From: Hanleya hanleyi
Lineage: Eukaryota; Mollusca; Polyplacophora; Lepidopleurida; Hanleyidae
NCBI GenBank assembly: GCA_036873755.1
Contig: JAVTVY010006840.1
Span: 1-64,000 of the forward strand
Reading direction: 5' to 3'
DNA length: 64,000 bases
Positions 55,798-64,000 of this stretch are shown piece after piece (within the stretch, counting starts at the first letter, position 1; every line of letters starts with the position of its first letter). A program made the position numbers and the translations under genes. The notes beneath the pieces were generated by a model. The model ran no database searches. It saw only the letters and a program-made list of their open reading frames with translations, and was not told the origin of the DNA.

Positions 55798-56144
55798 TTT
55801 CGGCCGAAGAGTCCACCCAATACTGGACCCAACACGGAAGCGGCCAACGGTGCTAAGATGGCCCCGAGAAAGCCGCCTTTCTGTAACACCTTTTTCTTTT
55901 GTGTTTGTGGCACCCGCTTCTGGACTAAGGTTCGGAGACCTGTCTTATGCTCGGCTAACTTGGTCTTCTGAGCCGGAGTCAGTGGTACGTTGCCTTTTAA
56001 CAGGTTGTACCCGATCTCGCACAGACAGCATACAAGGTCAGGGTCCGCACCGCGTACAATCGTTCGGACCAACTCGGGTGGGGCCGTCTTCAATACACGG
56101 AGCGTCGGGGCGTGCTTCCGTACTCGCGCAGACATCATGTACAA
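55794..56144 (-). CDS. Small conserved virion-cluster protein with Gly/Leu-rich hydrophobic tail
   Basis: 116 codons, intact; translation could also start at Met3 or Met4. The N-terminal half is helical and polar (HAPTLRVLKTAPPELVRTIV) with a CCLCEIGYNLLKGNVPLT segment. Then comes a basic stretch (QKRVPQTQKKKVLQKG) and a hydrophobic, glycine-punctuated tail (FLGAILAPLAASVLGPVLGG). I recall the tail as a recurrent small ORF in Polinton/adintovirus-like loci. It could insert in or disrupt membranes, which is inference from composition. It is the first gene of the tightly packed minus-strand late block. Confidence 0.6.
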   Translation of the reverse strand: MYMMSARVRKHAPTLRVLKTAPPELVRTIVRGADPDLVCCLCEIGYNLLKGNVPLTPAQKTKLAEHKTGLRTLVQKRVPQTQKKKVLQKGGFLGAILAPLAASVLGPVLGGLFGRK

Positions 56145-56219
56145 CTAATGCCAGAACCCACAACTCTTTTTATCCACCTCAGAGAACAGAGACAAAGTCA
56201 ACCATGCTGTGGTATTCAT

Positions 56220-56235
56220 TCTTTTTATTATCCCC
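56220..56235 (-). terminator. Likely poly(A) signal of the ATPase gene
   Basis: TTCTTTTTATTATCC on the plus strand reads GGATAATAAAAAGAA on the minus strand, about 55 bp after the ATPase stop. It lies before the next gene's ATG at 56,144, so the ATPase likely has its own transcript. Confidence 0.5.
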
Positions 56236-56287
56236 ATCATCAAACACACACACTCCAGCTGGGGGCGCCACTGTGGGTGTGTTTACA

Positions 56288-57028
56288 TTATTTTTGCAAG
56301 TACACGTGGTGGGCCTCTCCGGGAAAGATGCCGGTCCGTAGTCGAAGGTGGTCGGGGGTGGCTTGCTTGAGGTCGAAGAGCATATACCCGTGCTGAGGGG
56401 TTGTGGCATCTTTAAAGGCTTCCAACGCAAACGGTGTGCGGCCGGGATATATCTGTCTCGCCAGGTGCAGCAGTTGAGTGGTATCTCTCGCGTTTTTGAA
56501 GACCACCAGGTAGTGGGCATTTAAGCTGATGTTCCGATGTTCTTTGTTTTTACTGAACAGATTCTGCACAATGTAGATGATACTGAGCCGTCGATGATGG
56601 CTGCCTTTGGTAAAGAGTTGGGTGACCCGCGCATCCGTCTCCGCCATGAGATCATCCAGAACCACCAAGGTGTCCGCTTCCAAATCGGCCAGGTTGGGTA
56701 GGCCTTCCACGAACGTGATGTGGGGCATTGCTGCATACGCTTCCTGCCATTCTCCATAACACCACACGACTCGGGCAATGGGTGGGGTGATCATGCTGTC
56801 GGCGTGTTGAAGGAGCTTCCGGACGAAGTGCGTTTTGCCGGAGCCCATCGGTCCTGCGATGAGACACGTGAAGGGATGCTGCCACCGAGGGTCCATGGTT
56901 CGAGGTGTATCCGTTGTCGTGATAACCCGCTCTTGTAAATTCATGGGCCACACAAGCGTCCATGCGAGGATTGTGGTCAACTCTTCAAACGACGCAGTCA
57001 GTTGCTGCGACACCAACGGTTGATTCAT
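56288..57028 (-). CDS. FtsK/HerA-type genome packaging ATPase
   Basis: ATPase that would drive DNA into the capsid, of the A32/HerA-FtsK superfamily found in Polintons and adintoviruses. Walker A is GPMGSGKT (FTCLIAGPMGSGKTHFVRKL) and Walker B is LVVLDDLM. The sensor-like region is SIIYIVQNLFSKNKEHRNIS followed by LNAHYLVVFKNARD. The C-terminal HGYMLFDLKQATPDHLRLRT is also typical. The frame is open upstream to 57,205, but the Met at 57,028 gives 246 residues, the usual family size, and avoids overlap with the divergent plus-strand gene. No break. It is divergently arranged with the 57.1-57.7 kb gene and followed by its own poly(A) signal. Confidence 0.85.
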   Translation of the reverse strand: MNQPLVSQQLTASFEELTTILAWTLVWPMNLQERVITTTDTPRTMDPRWQHPFTCLIAGPMGSGKTHFVRKLLQHADSMITPPIARVVWCYGEWQEAYAAMPHITFVEGLPNLADLEADTLVVLDDLMAETDARVTQLFTKGSHHRRLSIIYIVQNLFSKNKEHRNISLNAHYLVVFKNARDTTQLLHLARQIYPGRTPFALEAFKDATTPQHGYMLFDLKQATPDHLRLRTGIFPGEAHHVYLQK

Positions 57029-57104
57029 GCCCCGGTACCATGGCATGAGCGACAACTTCCTACTGAAGATAAGCCCGGGGAGACGAACGCCACTGGTGAT
57101 GCGA
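57028..57104. promoter_or_regulatory. Possible bidirectional promoter region
   Basis: Short gap between the preferred ATPase start and the preferred start of the plus-strand gene. No clear TATA box is visible, so this is inferred from gene arrangement only. Confidence 0.25.
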
Positions 57105-57679
57105 TGAAGGAGAGCCCGCCTATACCCACAGTTCAGAAGAGCCTGGATATCCAGCCGGACCCCAGCGTTACGGTTTCGAGTCATACGCCTGACAACATCG
57201 AACATTTTCTGGGCGATCTCTTACAGGACAACCATCCAGTGAGTGACATCGATCGGCGCCATTGGTCCATGACACGGCACTGTTTCCACCCTCATGGCCC
57301 TATTCAAGATATTTACAATTTTCCACTGACCAACCGCACCCGTCTACGCAGCTACGTGGAAGCCATCTTCAAAGATCAAACTACGGCCTTCAAATTGAAT
57401 GTCGCTTTCGGGTACATCTTACGTCACAAAAAGACGGGCCAGTTACGGTATTATTATCCCGGCAATAATATCTATGTGTCTGACCAGCCGTTCACCATTA
57501 TTAACCGGAGGTCACTAGAGACGATGCTGGAGATACTGGACACCGTGGATGCCTTGAGATGGGCACATCGTCAACGCCCCAACATACAATGGATGGTAGA
57601 GAGGGTAACCAATGTCACGTTTTTCCTTACCAAGCTGACCGACCACCGCCATCGGTTGAATGCGTCACCCGCGCACTGA
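57104..57679 (+). CDS. Conserved Polinton/adintovirus-associated protein, complete but unnamed
   Basis: The frame is open from 57,002 (225 codons); the Met at 57,104 gives 191 residues. It has RHCFHPHGPIQDIYNFPLT, AFKLNVAFGYILRHKKTGQL followed by RYYYPGNN, then RPNIQWMVERVTNVTFFLTK. I recall these last three blocks from proteins linked to Polinton-like loci, where they can stand ahead of other replication-type sequence. Here a stop at 57,677 and an AATAAA at about 57,777 end the gene, and no polymerase motif follows. It may be a stand-alone protein or an N-terminal remnant of a larger gene. Function unknown. No frameshift. Confidence 0.55.
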   Translation: MKESPPIPTVQKSLDIQPDPSVTVSSHTPDNIEHFLGDLLQDNHPVSDIDRRHWSMTRHCFHPHGPIQDIYNFPLTNRTRLRSYVEAIFKDQTTAFKLNVAFGYILRHKKTGQLRYYYPGNNIYVSDQPFTIINRRSLETMLEILDTVDALRWAHRQRPNIQWMVERVTNVTFFLTKLTDHRHRLNASPAH

Positions 57680-57769
57680 TGAATACCATAATATGCCGCA
57701 CATACTCTCTATGTCTACATGCTGATCGTTGACTTGAGCTCAGTAAACACTTGTACCTAATGTGACGGT

Positions 57770-57785
57770 GCGTTAAATAATAAAA
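57770..57785 (+). terminator. Poly(A) signal of the plus-strand conserved gene
   Basis: GTTAAATAATAAAACATGG contains AATAAA about 95 bp after the stop. Confidence 0.55.
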
Positions 57786-57824
57786 CATGGTGTTTGATAT
57801 TTCAATTTGTTTTGCTGTGAACAT

Positions 57825-57890
57825 ACTAAACATACCCAGGGCGGCTCCCCCAGCCTGGGTATGATGTAACATTGGGGATAATAAACTATA
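57825..57890 (+). promoter_or_regulatory. Conserved stem-loop near the element end, element 1 copy
   Basis: CATACCCAGG...CCTGGGTATG forms a perfect 10-bp stem with a loop of about 16 nt (GCGGCTCCCCCAG region). It is followed by ATGTAACATTGGGG and AAACTATATAAACAT. Element 2 keeps the same block at 45,900-45,965. Confidence 0.65.
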
Positions 57891-57959
57891 TAAACATTGC
57901 TGAACTTGTTGTTATTCACGACAACCGCTATCCGATTGTATAATACAGAATAAATAACG

Positions 57960-58818
57960 TATACGACTCCATCGGACCCATAGTGACCCCTGTCGGCGCC
58001 AAAATGTCTATTTTCATACCCTTGGGCCACCGCGCATGCGCAGAATGCCGATATTGCAACCCCACACCCAGCCCATCAGATGCCCCTTCACATAGGCTTC
58101 ACATTGATACCTCATACAACTCCATCGGCCCATTAGGGACTCCCCTAGATCCCAAAACGTCTATTTTCATACCCTTGGGCCACCGCGCATGCGATTTTCA
58201 ACCCCACACCCAGCCCATCAGATGCCCCTTCACGAATGCTTCACATTGATACCTCACTCGACCCCATTGTACCATTAGGGACTCCCCTAGATCCCAAAAC
58301 GGCTATTTTCATACCCTTGGGCCACCGCGCATGCGCAGAATGCCGATATTTCAACCCCACACCCAGCCCATCAGATGCCCCTTCATATAGGCTTCACATG
58401 GATACCTCATACAACTCCATCGGCCCATTAGGGACTCCCCTAGCTCCAAAACGGCTATTTTCATACCCTTGGGCCACCGCGCATGCGCAAAATGCCGATA
58501 TTGCAACCCCACACCCAGCACATCACATGCCCTTCACGAATGCTTCACTTTGATACCTCACTCGACCCAATCGGACCATTTTATCTAGGGACTACTTTTT
58601 CTCCGCGGAAGCTTTTTTCCGCGACCGCATCACCGCCAAAACCGCATCACCGCGGATGAATACATTCCCAGCAACAATTGGAACTCTCCTGTGTTGGAGG
58701 TAGCTTTTTGGTCATTCTGCCGGAACTATAGTGCACTTGACCTCTCCTCCTCAAATCCTCCCCAAATGACCTCTACATCCGGGTGAAAGTTAACACAATT
58801 TATGTTTTCTCTACTACT
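57960..58818. repeat. Element 1 right TIR with tandem units
   Basis: Inverted counterpart of the left TIR. About four units of 150 bp have CATTGATACCTCA, CTCCCCTAGATCCCAAAACG and GCGCATGCGCAGAATGCCGA (palindromes at about 58,032, 58,185, 58,327 and 58,479). The outer part has CTCCGCGGAAGC and CCGCATCACCGC. It ends TTTTCTCTACTACT. Frames inside are repeat artefacts. Confidence 0.85.
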
Positions 58819-59958
58819 GATATAGCCTTTTGGAGGAACTTGGAATCGAACTTTGTAAGCATGTAAGAAGTCGAAGCATGGCGCTGGGTCTCGAAACTAT
58901 GACATCGCCTATGGCGGAATGGCCATGTCAGTAATTGCATATACAGTAATAATGACTTTCCGTGACAAACCGATATATTCTGATATCCGGTCATTTTGAT
59001 CAGAAAGGTCACACACATAAAGACAGGCATCAAGTTTGTAAACGGTATTGAGCCTGAGGGAAGAATCCGAGAGACGCCCATACCTCACGTTACGGCTACA
59101 GACTCAGGATATCGCACAGAAAAACATAAAAGATAAACAGAATAATTATATGCGTAAAGGCAGAACAGACTTTTTCGAAGTTAATATTTGCAATATAGTG
59201 TACAATTTTGGGCATTTGATGCGAACAATCATCTCTGGCATCTATGGGGTGTTGTGTACAGACAATTAGTCCATTCATTCTCGGATATTATGCGAAAATT
59301 TGTTTTCTCAGTAGCAGCTTCAGATCCGATTTTCAATATTTAGCCCTGGTCCATAAAAGAATTTCCGTGTTAATAAACGAAATATTTATTTCGTATGACA
59401 GTTAACACAAATTTCAAATGCGTATGCGTAGACAAGATGGTTTCATGTAAGAGATTAGCGAGCAACAGTTTTCAATGACGCCAGCAAGGCATGATGTTCT
59501 TTGTACAGCATCCTGATCACTGACCATTATCCTGTATCCAAATGAATTTCAAGCATTTTTTCAGAGTATGTATCTCATTCACCCTTTGCAGAACATTCAA
59601 ACGGCCGGTACTCTCTATGTTTGGCAATAGTCTGTGTTGTATATAAACAAGATTCTTTTAGTCACCACGATAGAAAATTATTAACACTTAAGAGCATGTA
59701 GTTCAGCTCAAACCTGGCTCTATAACGGGCGGTAGATGTTTGTTTCATATACATGTAGAGAACAAGATGAAAACGGTAACATGATTGAACGACAACCGAC
59801 CGCATAAATAGGATAACACAATGTCAGATTGATATAATTATGTCAAGCTCGAATCCAGTTGATTAAGTACAATAAATTGCACCTGTCACAGCAAGTGGTG
59901 AACGAGAGGACAGCCAGAAATACAAGCATTCACGTACCATCAAGCGGTAAATAAAGCC

Positions 59959-59992
<34 letters not shown>

Positions 59993-60355
59993 GAGATTGG
60001 TCGCCCAGAGAATTTGTCCTATGTTCATAGAATTGTTATAGGAATTGTCAGTCAAGTATTCACGATGCGTGAACAACAAATATTGAACTGTGCTCACATG
60101 CTCACCTGGAGGTAGCTGTCAGAGCATGGTGACTACAAAATGAACTGCCTCGGATTAAGTAAATATTGGCAGTCTTCTCCATTGATTTTTTCGTAACTTT
60201 GGAATTAATAAATTGCTGATCGACGAGGCGTATCAGAAAATGCAATTTCCTCACTATTAGTGAAGCTTGTTTGCATTCAGACGGTAATACTTTATACACT
60301 TCCGGCGTCCACACTGCGACTTTGCTTTTGTTTTGTCTATGTCGCCCAGCCCGTA
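58819..60355. other. No gene; partial dispersed-family sequence and (TTG)n
   Basis: 59,340-59,560 resembles the dispersed family (AATTTCCGTGTTAATAAACG; compare 43,724 and 41,830-41,890). A (TTG)n microsatellite is at 59,961-59,993. No supported coding frame. Confidence 0.5.
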
Positions 60356-61949
60356 TGGCAAGCCGTTTTACTTTTTATTCGGCATTTGCTGATATCATTA
60401 AATATTTGCTGATATCTTCAAATGATGCTGATATCATCAAATGATTTGCTGATATCATCAAATGATTTGCTGATATCATCAAATGATTTGCTGATATCAC
60501 CAAATCAGTCGATTTGCTGATATCACCAAATGATTTGATGATATCACCAAATGGTTTGATGATATCAGCAAATCATTTGATGATATCATCAAATCGAGTG
60601 ATTTGCTGATATCATTAAATATGGCGGAACGTGAAAATAAGCCTAAATGTTAATGCCTGCTCCCTTCTCATCCTGTTGTTTGATAAATTATACCTTGTGG
60701 TAAAGCTATCTACCGACAAATCACATGCCATATTTATTACGGTACTTAAAGAACCAGACAATGACAATAAAAACGCAACTACAGTGATTTGGGTGATGTA
60801 GGGAATATGTTTAATAGCCGCCGCTATCAAACCTCTGGCATATACATTACGCCAAACTTTACTAATAAATGACAAATAGAATCATGAATATAAGGGCATT
60901 CAAATAAATATACAGCAGGGAAGATAAACTTTTCCATCGCTGGTTATTGACTTGTAGACACAAATCCATTAGATCTGCATTTGAGTATAATCGGGGTGAG
61001 GCGAAAGGGGATAATGATTTCGGGAAAGCCGGTCAGCATGGAGCATGGTATATTAAGGCACAGTCGATTGTCATGCTTCTTCACTGGTTAGCTTTTAGGG
61101 CAGGAGATAAGGCATAGCCGCACATACAACAATAAATTAATCTCTATGACCCTTTACTGACCCAAAACAGGAGACCAGGCTCTTACGATAAAGACAGAAC
61201 TAACCAAGCCTGAATGAAGTCATATGACTTTTTATCTTTATATGATGTGGGTACTGTAATCAAATAGTACTAAAGCCGATACAGATTCAAAAGGTTGTGT
61301 GACATTATTTATGTCCCCTGTAAATTCAGTATGATTTCAAGCGCTATTTGATGAACATTCCGACCACTTTTCAATTCTGTGTTTTGTTTTATCTATGATG
61401 ACCTTGCCGGGGGGGGGGGGTCCGGTCGGATGTACACAGAAACTCGTGTGCGAGGTAGGCCCACCACAGTGGTTAATGGTCAGGACCTACAGGTCAACCT
61501 CCGCTAATGGGGGCAGAAATAGTAGGGCGAGCCTGTGAAACGGAACATGCGCTGTGACGAAGTTTACTGTCATTCTGAACAGGGAGCCTTCCGTGTTATG
61601 GTTCATACTTTGACCTTCCACCATATTTAATGATATCATCAAATATAAAGTATTTGCTGATATCAGCAAATCAATTGCTGATATCATCAAATAACGCGTT
61701 TTTGATGATATCATCAAATGATTTGCTGATATCAGCAAATCATTTGATGATATCAGCAAATCAGTTGCAGATATCAAATGATTTGGTGATATCAGCAAAT
61801 ATTTGATGATATCAGCAAATATTTACTGATATCAGCAAATATTTTTTGATATCAGCAAATATTTGATGATATCAGTGAATCATTTCATGATATCAGCAAA
61901 TATTTGATGATATCACCAAATACTGAATAAAAAATAAAACGGCTTGCCA
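60356..61949. mobile_element. 1.6-kb TIR element with TA duplication and GATATC palindrome arrays
   Basis: The ends are TGGCAAGCCGTTTTACTTTT (left) and, inverted, TGGCAAGCCGTTTTATTTTT (right), with about 40 bp of near-identity. TA is present immediately outside both ends (60,354-60,355; 61,950-61,951). Arrays of ATTTGATGATATCAGCAAAT-type palindromes fill 60,390-60,625 and 61,620-61,925. The 1-kb centre has a G-run (61,410) and no recognisable transposase. TA duplication suggests a Tc1/mariner-like mobiliser, by inference. Confidence 0.75.
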
Positions 61950-62539
61950 TAAGCCCGCAATATACTCCAAGAACAGTACACTGAATTTCTCAGCAATACA
62001 GTTACATGTATATGAAAACTCGAAGGACGAATGAATTGAACCTTTACGTTTCACTATTTCACAAAAAATACCAAATGGTATCTCGAGTTCGGATAAGTCT
62101 ACCAAGCTTTAGAGCAATTCTTAATGTTTCGAATCAACGCAGGCGTGTCAAGAAACTGGTCCAGCACTTAAATCTAATCTAACGCTCAGAGAACTTCTGC
62201 TATGACCTTGTTCGAGTCCTCTGCAAGAAGTTACCATTGGGCAGACAAATTTTGTCATTTGTATTACGATGGCCCACAAATGTGTTACTGACTTTCCCCT
62301 CAGACGCCTTGACTAGACAAGAGAGGTTATCTATCCATAGACATTTGCTGCTGTATGCATTGCCCATTTCCCCCGAATTCTGTGTCCATCCTGGCCAATC
62401 CCCGAGAGTCCAGCTTTAATCCACCTTGACCAGCGCCATAACCGTCCGCACAGCCATAATGAGATTTACGTGAGCGATAATGTACTCCATCTCATGGTCT
62501 GGCACGCAAGGGAAGGACGTTATCCACTGGCAGAAACGC
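61950..62539. other. No gene seen
   Basis: Ordinary AT-rich DNA without supported features. Confidence 0.5.
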
Positions 62540-62900
62540 GGCTGTCAGTCTACTAATGCCTACGGTCAGGCTTCATCCACCAAACTAACTGGCTGTCACC
62601 ATATGAGTGAAATAACCTTGAGTGTGACATTAATCCAAATCCCTTCCCCCTAATGCCTATGGTTGCCATGTAGTAGATCGCTCACCTCGCAAACGGCATG
62701 GCACAGGTTCGTTCCCGGACCGAGTCATACCAGAGACGTGGAACTTGTATCTCCAACGGTTAGTTCTCAGCAGGAAAAATGATAGATCAAGGACTGGCTG
62801 GCTCGGTGTCAGGTTAATGAGACTGGACGTCGTGATATGACTGAACAAATGTTGAAAGCGACATTAAAATTCTACCCACTCACTCACTCACTCACCTAAA
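62540..62900. repeat. SINE-like unit with tRNA-like part and CACT tail
   Basis: It contains CACCATATGAGTGAAATAAC / GAGTGTGACATTAATCC (the complement of the 36,850-36,900 SINE body). A tRNA-like stretch GTAGATCGCTCACCTCGCAA...CAGGTTCGTTCCC follows, then GAAAGCGACATTAAAATTC and (CACT)n. Probably two SINE fragments joined. Confidence 0.5.
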
Positions 62901-62991
62901 GGTTATTATAAAGTCTCTTCAGAGCCATTACCATTATTAATCATTATCACTATTTTTATTATTATTATATTATTATCATTATCATTATTAG

Positions 62992-64000
62992 GGGACCAGG
63001 TCCGGAGGACCTAGGTCCCCTATTGAAATCGTTCTGATTCGTTCTTATTATTATTCCACATGATTTTGCACCACAGATATCTCAAGAACGATGCGGTGGA
63101 TTAAGACCAAACTTACAGGATATGTTCTGGGGGATGAGATCTAATGCATATACTAAGTTGATTCTGATTGGTCAGATGCCTTGGCGGCCATGTTGGATTA
63201 GGCTTAAAACCTTCAACGATCTTCTCCTCTGAAACCGCTTAACCGATCGCTATGAAACTTGGTACACATGATCAATGGACAGAGTTCTCCCATATTATGA
63301 CTTATAAAGTTCGTCCGTTAAAAAAGATGGCCGTCATCGACCAATCAAAATGGTCGGATTTTCAAGTAACGGATTTTGACCGGAAAAGTTATGAAATATA
63401 TGTTATAGGACATGGCGATCACGAATATGCAAAAAATTTGCTCCTAGGTCACGTGGTTTGGCTGCCATCTTGAATTCTGTGAAAAACTTTGCCAATTTTG
63501 CAACGGGTTATTCTCTTGAACCCTGATAGATACGGATTTCTAGGTCACTGCGATATATTGGGAAGGCCATGGTCTATTGCACTGAAAGCAAATATTTTCG
63601 ATTGGCTGAATGGTTTGGCGGCCATATTGGATTTAGCGCCAATCCTTCAACGATCTTCTCTTCTGAAACCGCTGCTCCGATCATTGTGAAACTTGGTACA
63701 CATGATCAATGGACAGAGTTCTCCAATATTATGACCTATAAAGTTCATCCGTTAAAAAAGATGGCCACCATCGACCAATCAAAATGGTCGGATTTTCAAG
63801 TAACGGATTTTGACCGGAAAAGTTATGAAATGTATGTTATAGGACATGGCGATCACGAATATGCAAATATTTTGCTCATAGGTCACGTGGTTTGGCCGCC
63901 ATATTGAATTCTGTGAAAAACTTTGTCAATTTTGCAACGGCTTATTCTCTTGAACCCTGATAGATACGGATTTCTAGGTCACTGCGATATATCGGGAAGG
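62992..64000. repeat. Tandem repeat, unit about 434 bp, two or more copies, running off the window
   Basis: It begins with an imperfect palindrome (GGGGACCAGGTCCGGAGGAC.. to AGGTCCCC at 63,021). Units repeat from 63,160 and 63,600: CTTCAACGATCTTCTC, ATCAATGGACAGAGTTCTCC, GGTCGGATTTTCAAGTAACG. Each unit keeps an open frame of about 73 codons (KLGTHDQWTEFS start, GHVVW end), but the same pattern could be chance in a repeat. A satellite-like or element-end repeat. Confidence 0.8.

Larger units (their letters stand above)
49432..58818. mobile_element. Element 1: Polinton/adintovirus-like endogenous element with virion gene module
   Basis: Inverted terminal regions (49,432-50,850; 57,960-58,818) with shared tandem units enclose nine genes. 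The right end is CTACTACT at 58,818. The left outermost bases match the flanking repeat family up to about 49,431, so the terminal 25-30 bp of the left TIR appear to be missing. That explains the absence of a target duplication. The core virion genes (ATPase, penton, pX-like, MCP, protease) are collinear on the minus strand. PolB and retroviral-type integrase, both hallmarks of complete Polintons and adintoviruses, are not seen. It is therefore a defective or specialised derivative. Confidence 0.82.

Overview
The window looks like intergenic and intronic DNA of an invertebrate animal, most likely a mollusc and possibly a gastropod. It is AT-rich and has one spliced host-type gene, two dead LINEs, tRNA-derived SINE-like units, many foldback elements and minisatellites. 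GGACGGACGG-ending tandem repeats and CACT-tailed repeats are of a kind I associate with mollusc genomes; that attribution is from memory. No prokaryotic operon, rRNA gene, intact tRNA gene or CRISPR array was seen.

The most interesting part is 44.0-58.8 kb. It holds two related Polinton/adintovirus-like elements (endogenous dsDNA virus/transposon hybrids), and the right end of a third lies at 1-966. Element 1 (about 49.43-58.82 kb) keeps a virion module on the minus strand: packaging ATPase, two conserved structural-type proteins, penton, a pX-like core protein, a double-jelly-roll-type major capsid protein and an adenain-like protease. On the plus strand it has a conserved 225-codon gene and a short candidate membrane-protein gene. 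The capsid and protease genes are broken by small indels, and no DNA polymerase B or integrase is visible. Element 2 (44,042-48,611) has a perfect 6-bp target duplication and terminal inverted repeats of about 1.2 kb, but carries only a decayed C2H2 zinc-finger/acidic gene. All three elements share AGTAGT-type ends and CpG-rich subterminal DNA with the palindrome TGCGCATGCGC.

Layout. 0-1 kb: end of element 3, with a minisatellite. 1-18.5 kb: repeats, including foldback elements at 1.1, 4.4, 6.7 and 13.8 kb, a 5-kb inverted-repeat element at 11.9-17.0 kb, and duplicated blocks at 3.8/8.1 kb. 18.6-24.6 kb: five phase-compatible exons of a DUF3987-like gene on the plus strand, with repeats in its introns. 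25.4-26.5 kb and 31.9-33.4 kb: dead non-LTR retrotransposons. 26.8-49.4 kb: several copies of one unclassified dispersed repeat family. One copy is interrupted by a 3.3-kb element (38.1-41.4 kb), then element 2, then element 1; other copies in the window serve as paralogous empty or near-empty sites. 58.8-64 kb: more repeats, including a TA-flanked element with GATATC palindromes (60.36-61.95 kb) and a tandem repeat of about 434 bp at the right edge.

In element 1 the minus-strand virion genes abut or overlap by a few bases, so they were probably expressed as one late unit after a separate ATPase transcript. The two plus-strand genes have their own poly(A) signals. The element looks like a morphogenesis-only derivative that would need replication and integration functions from elsewhere.
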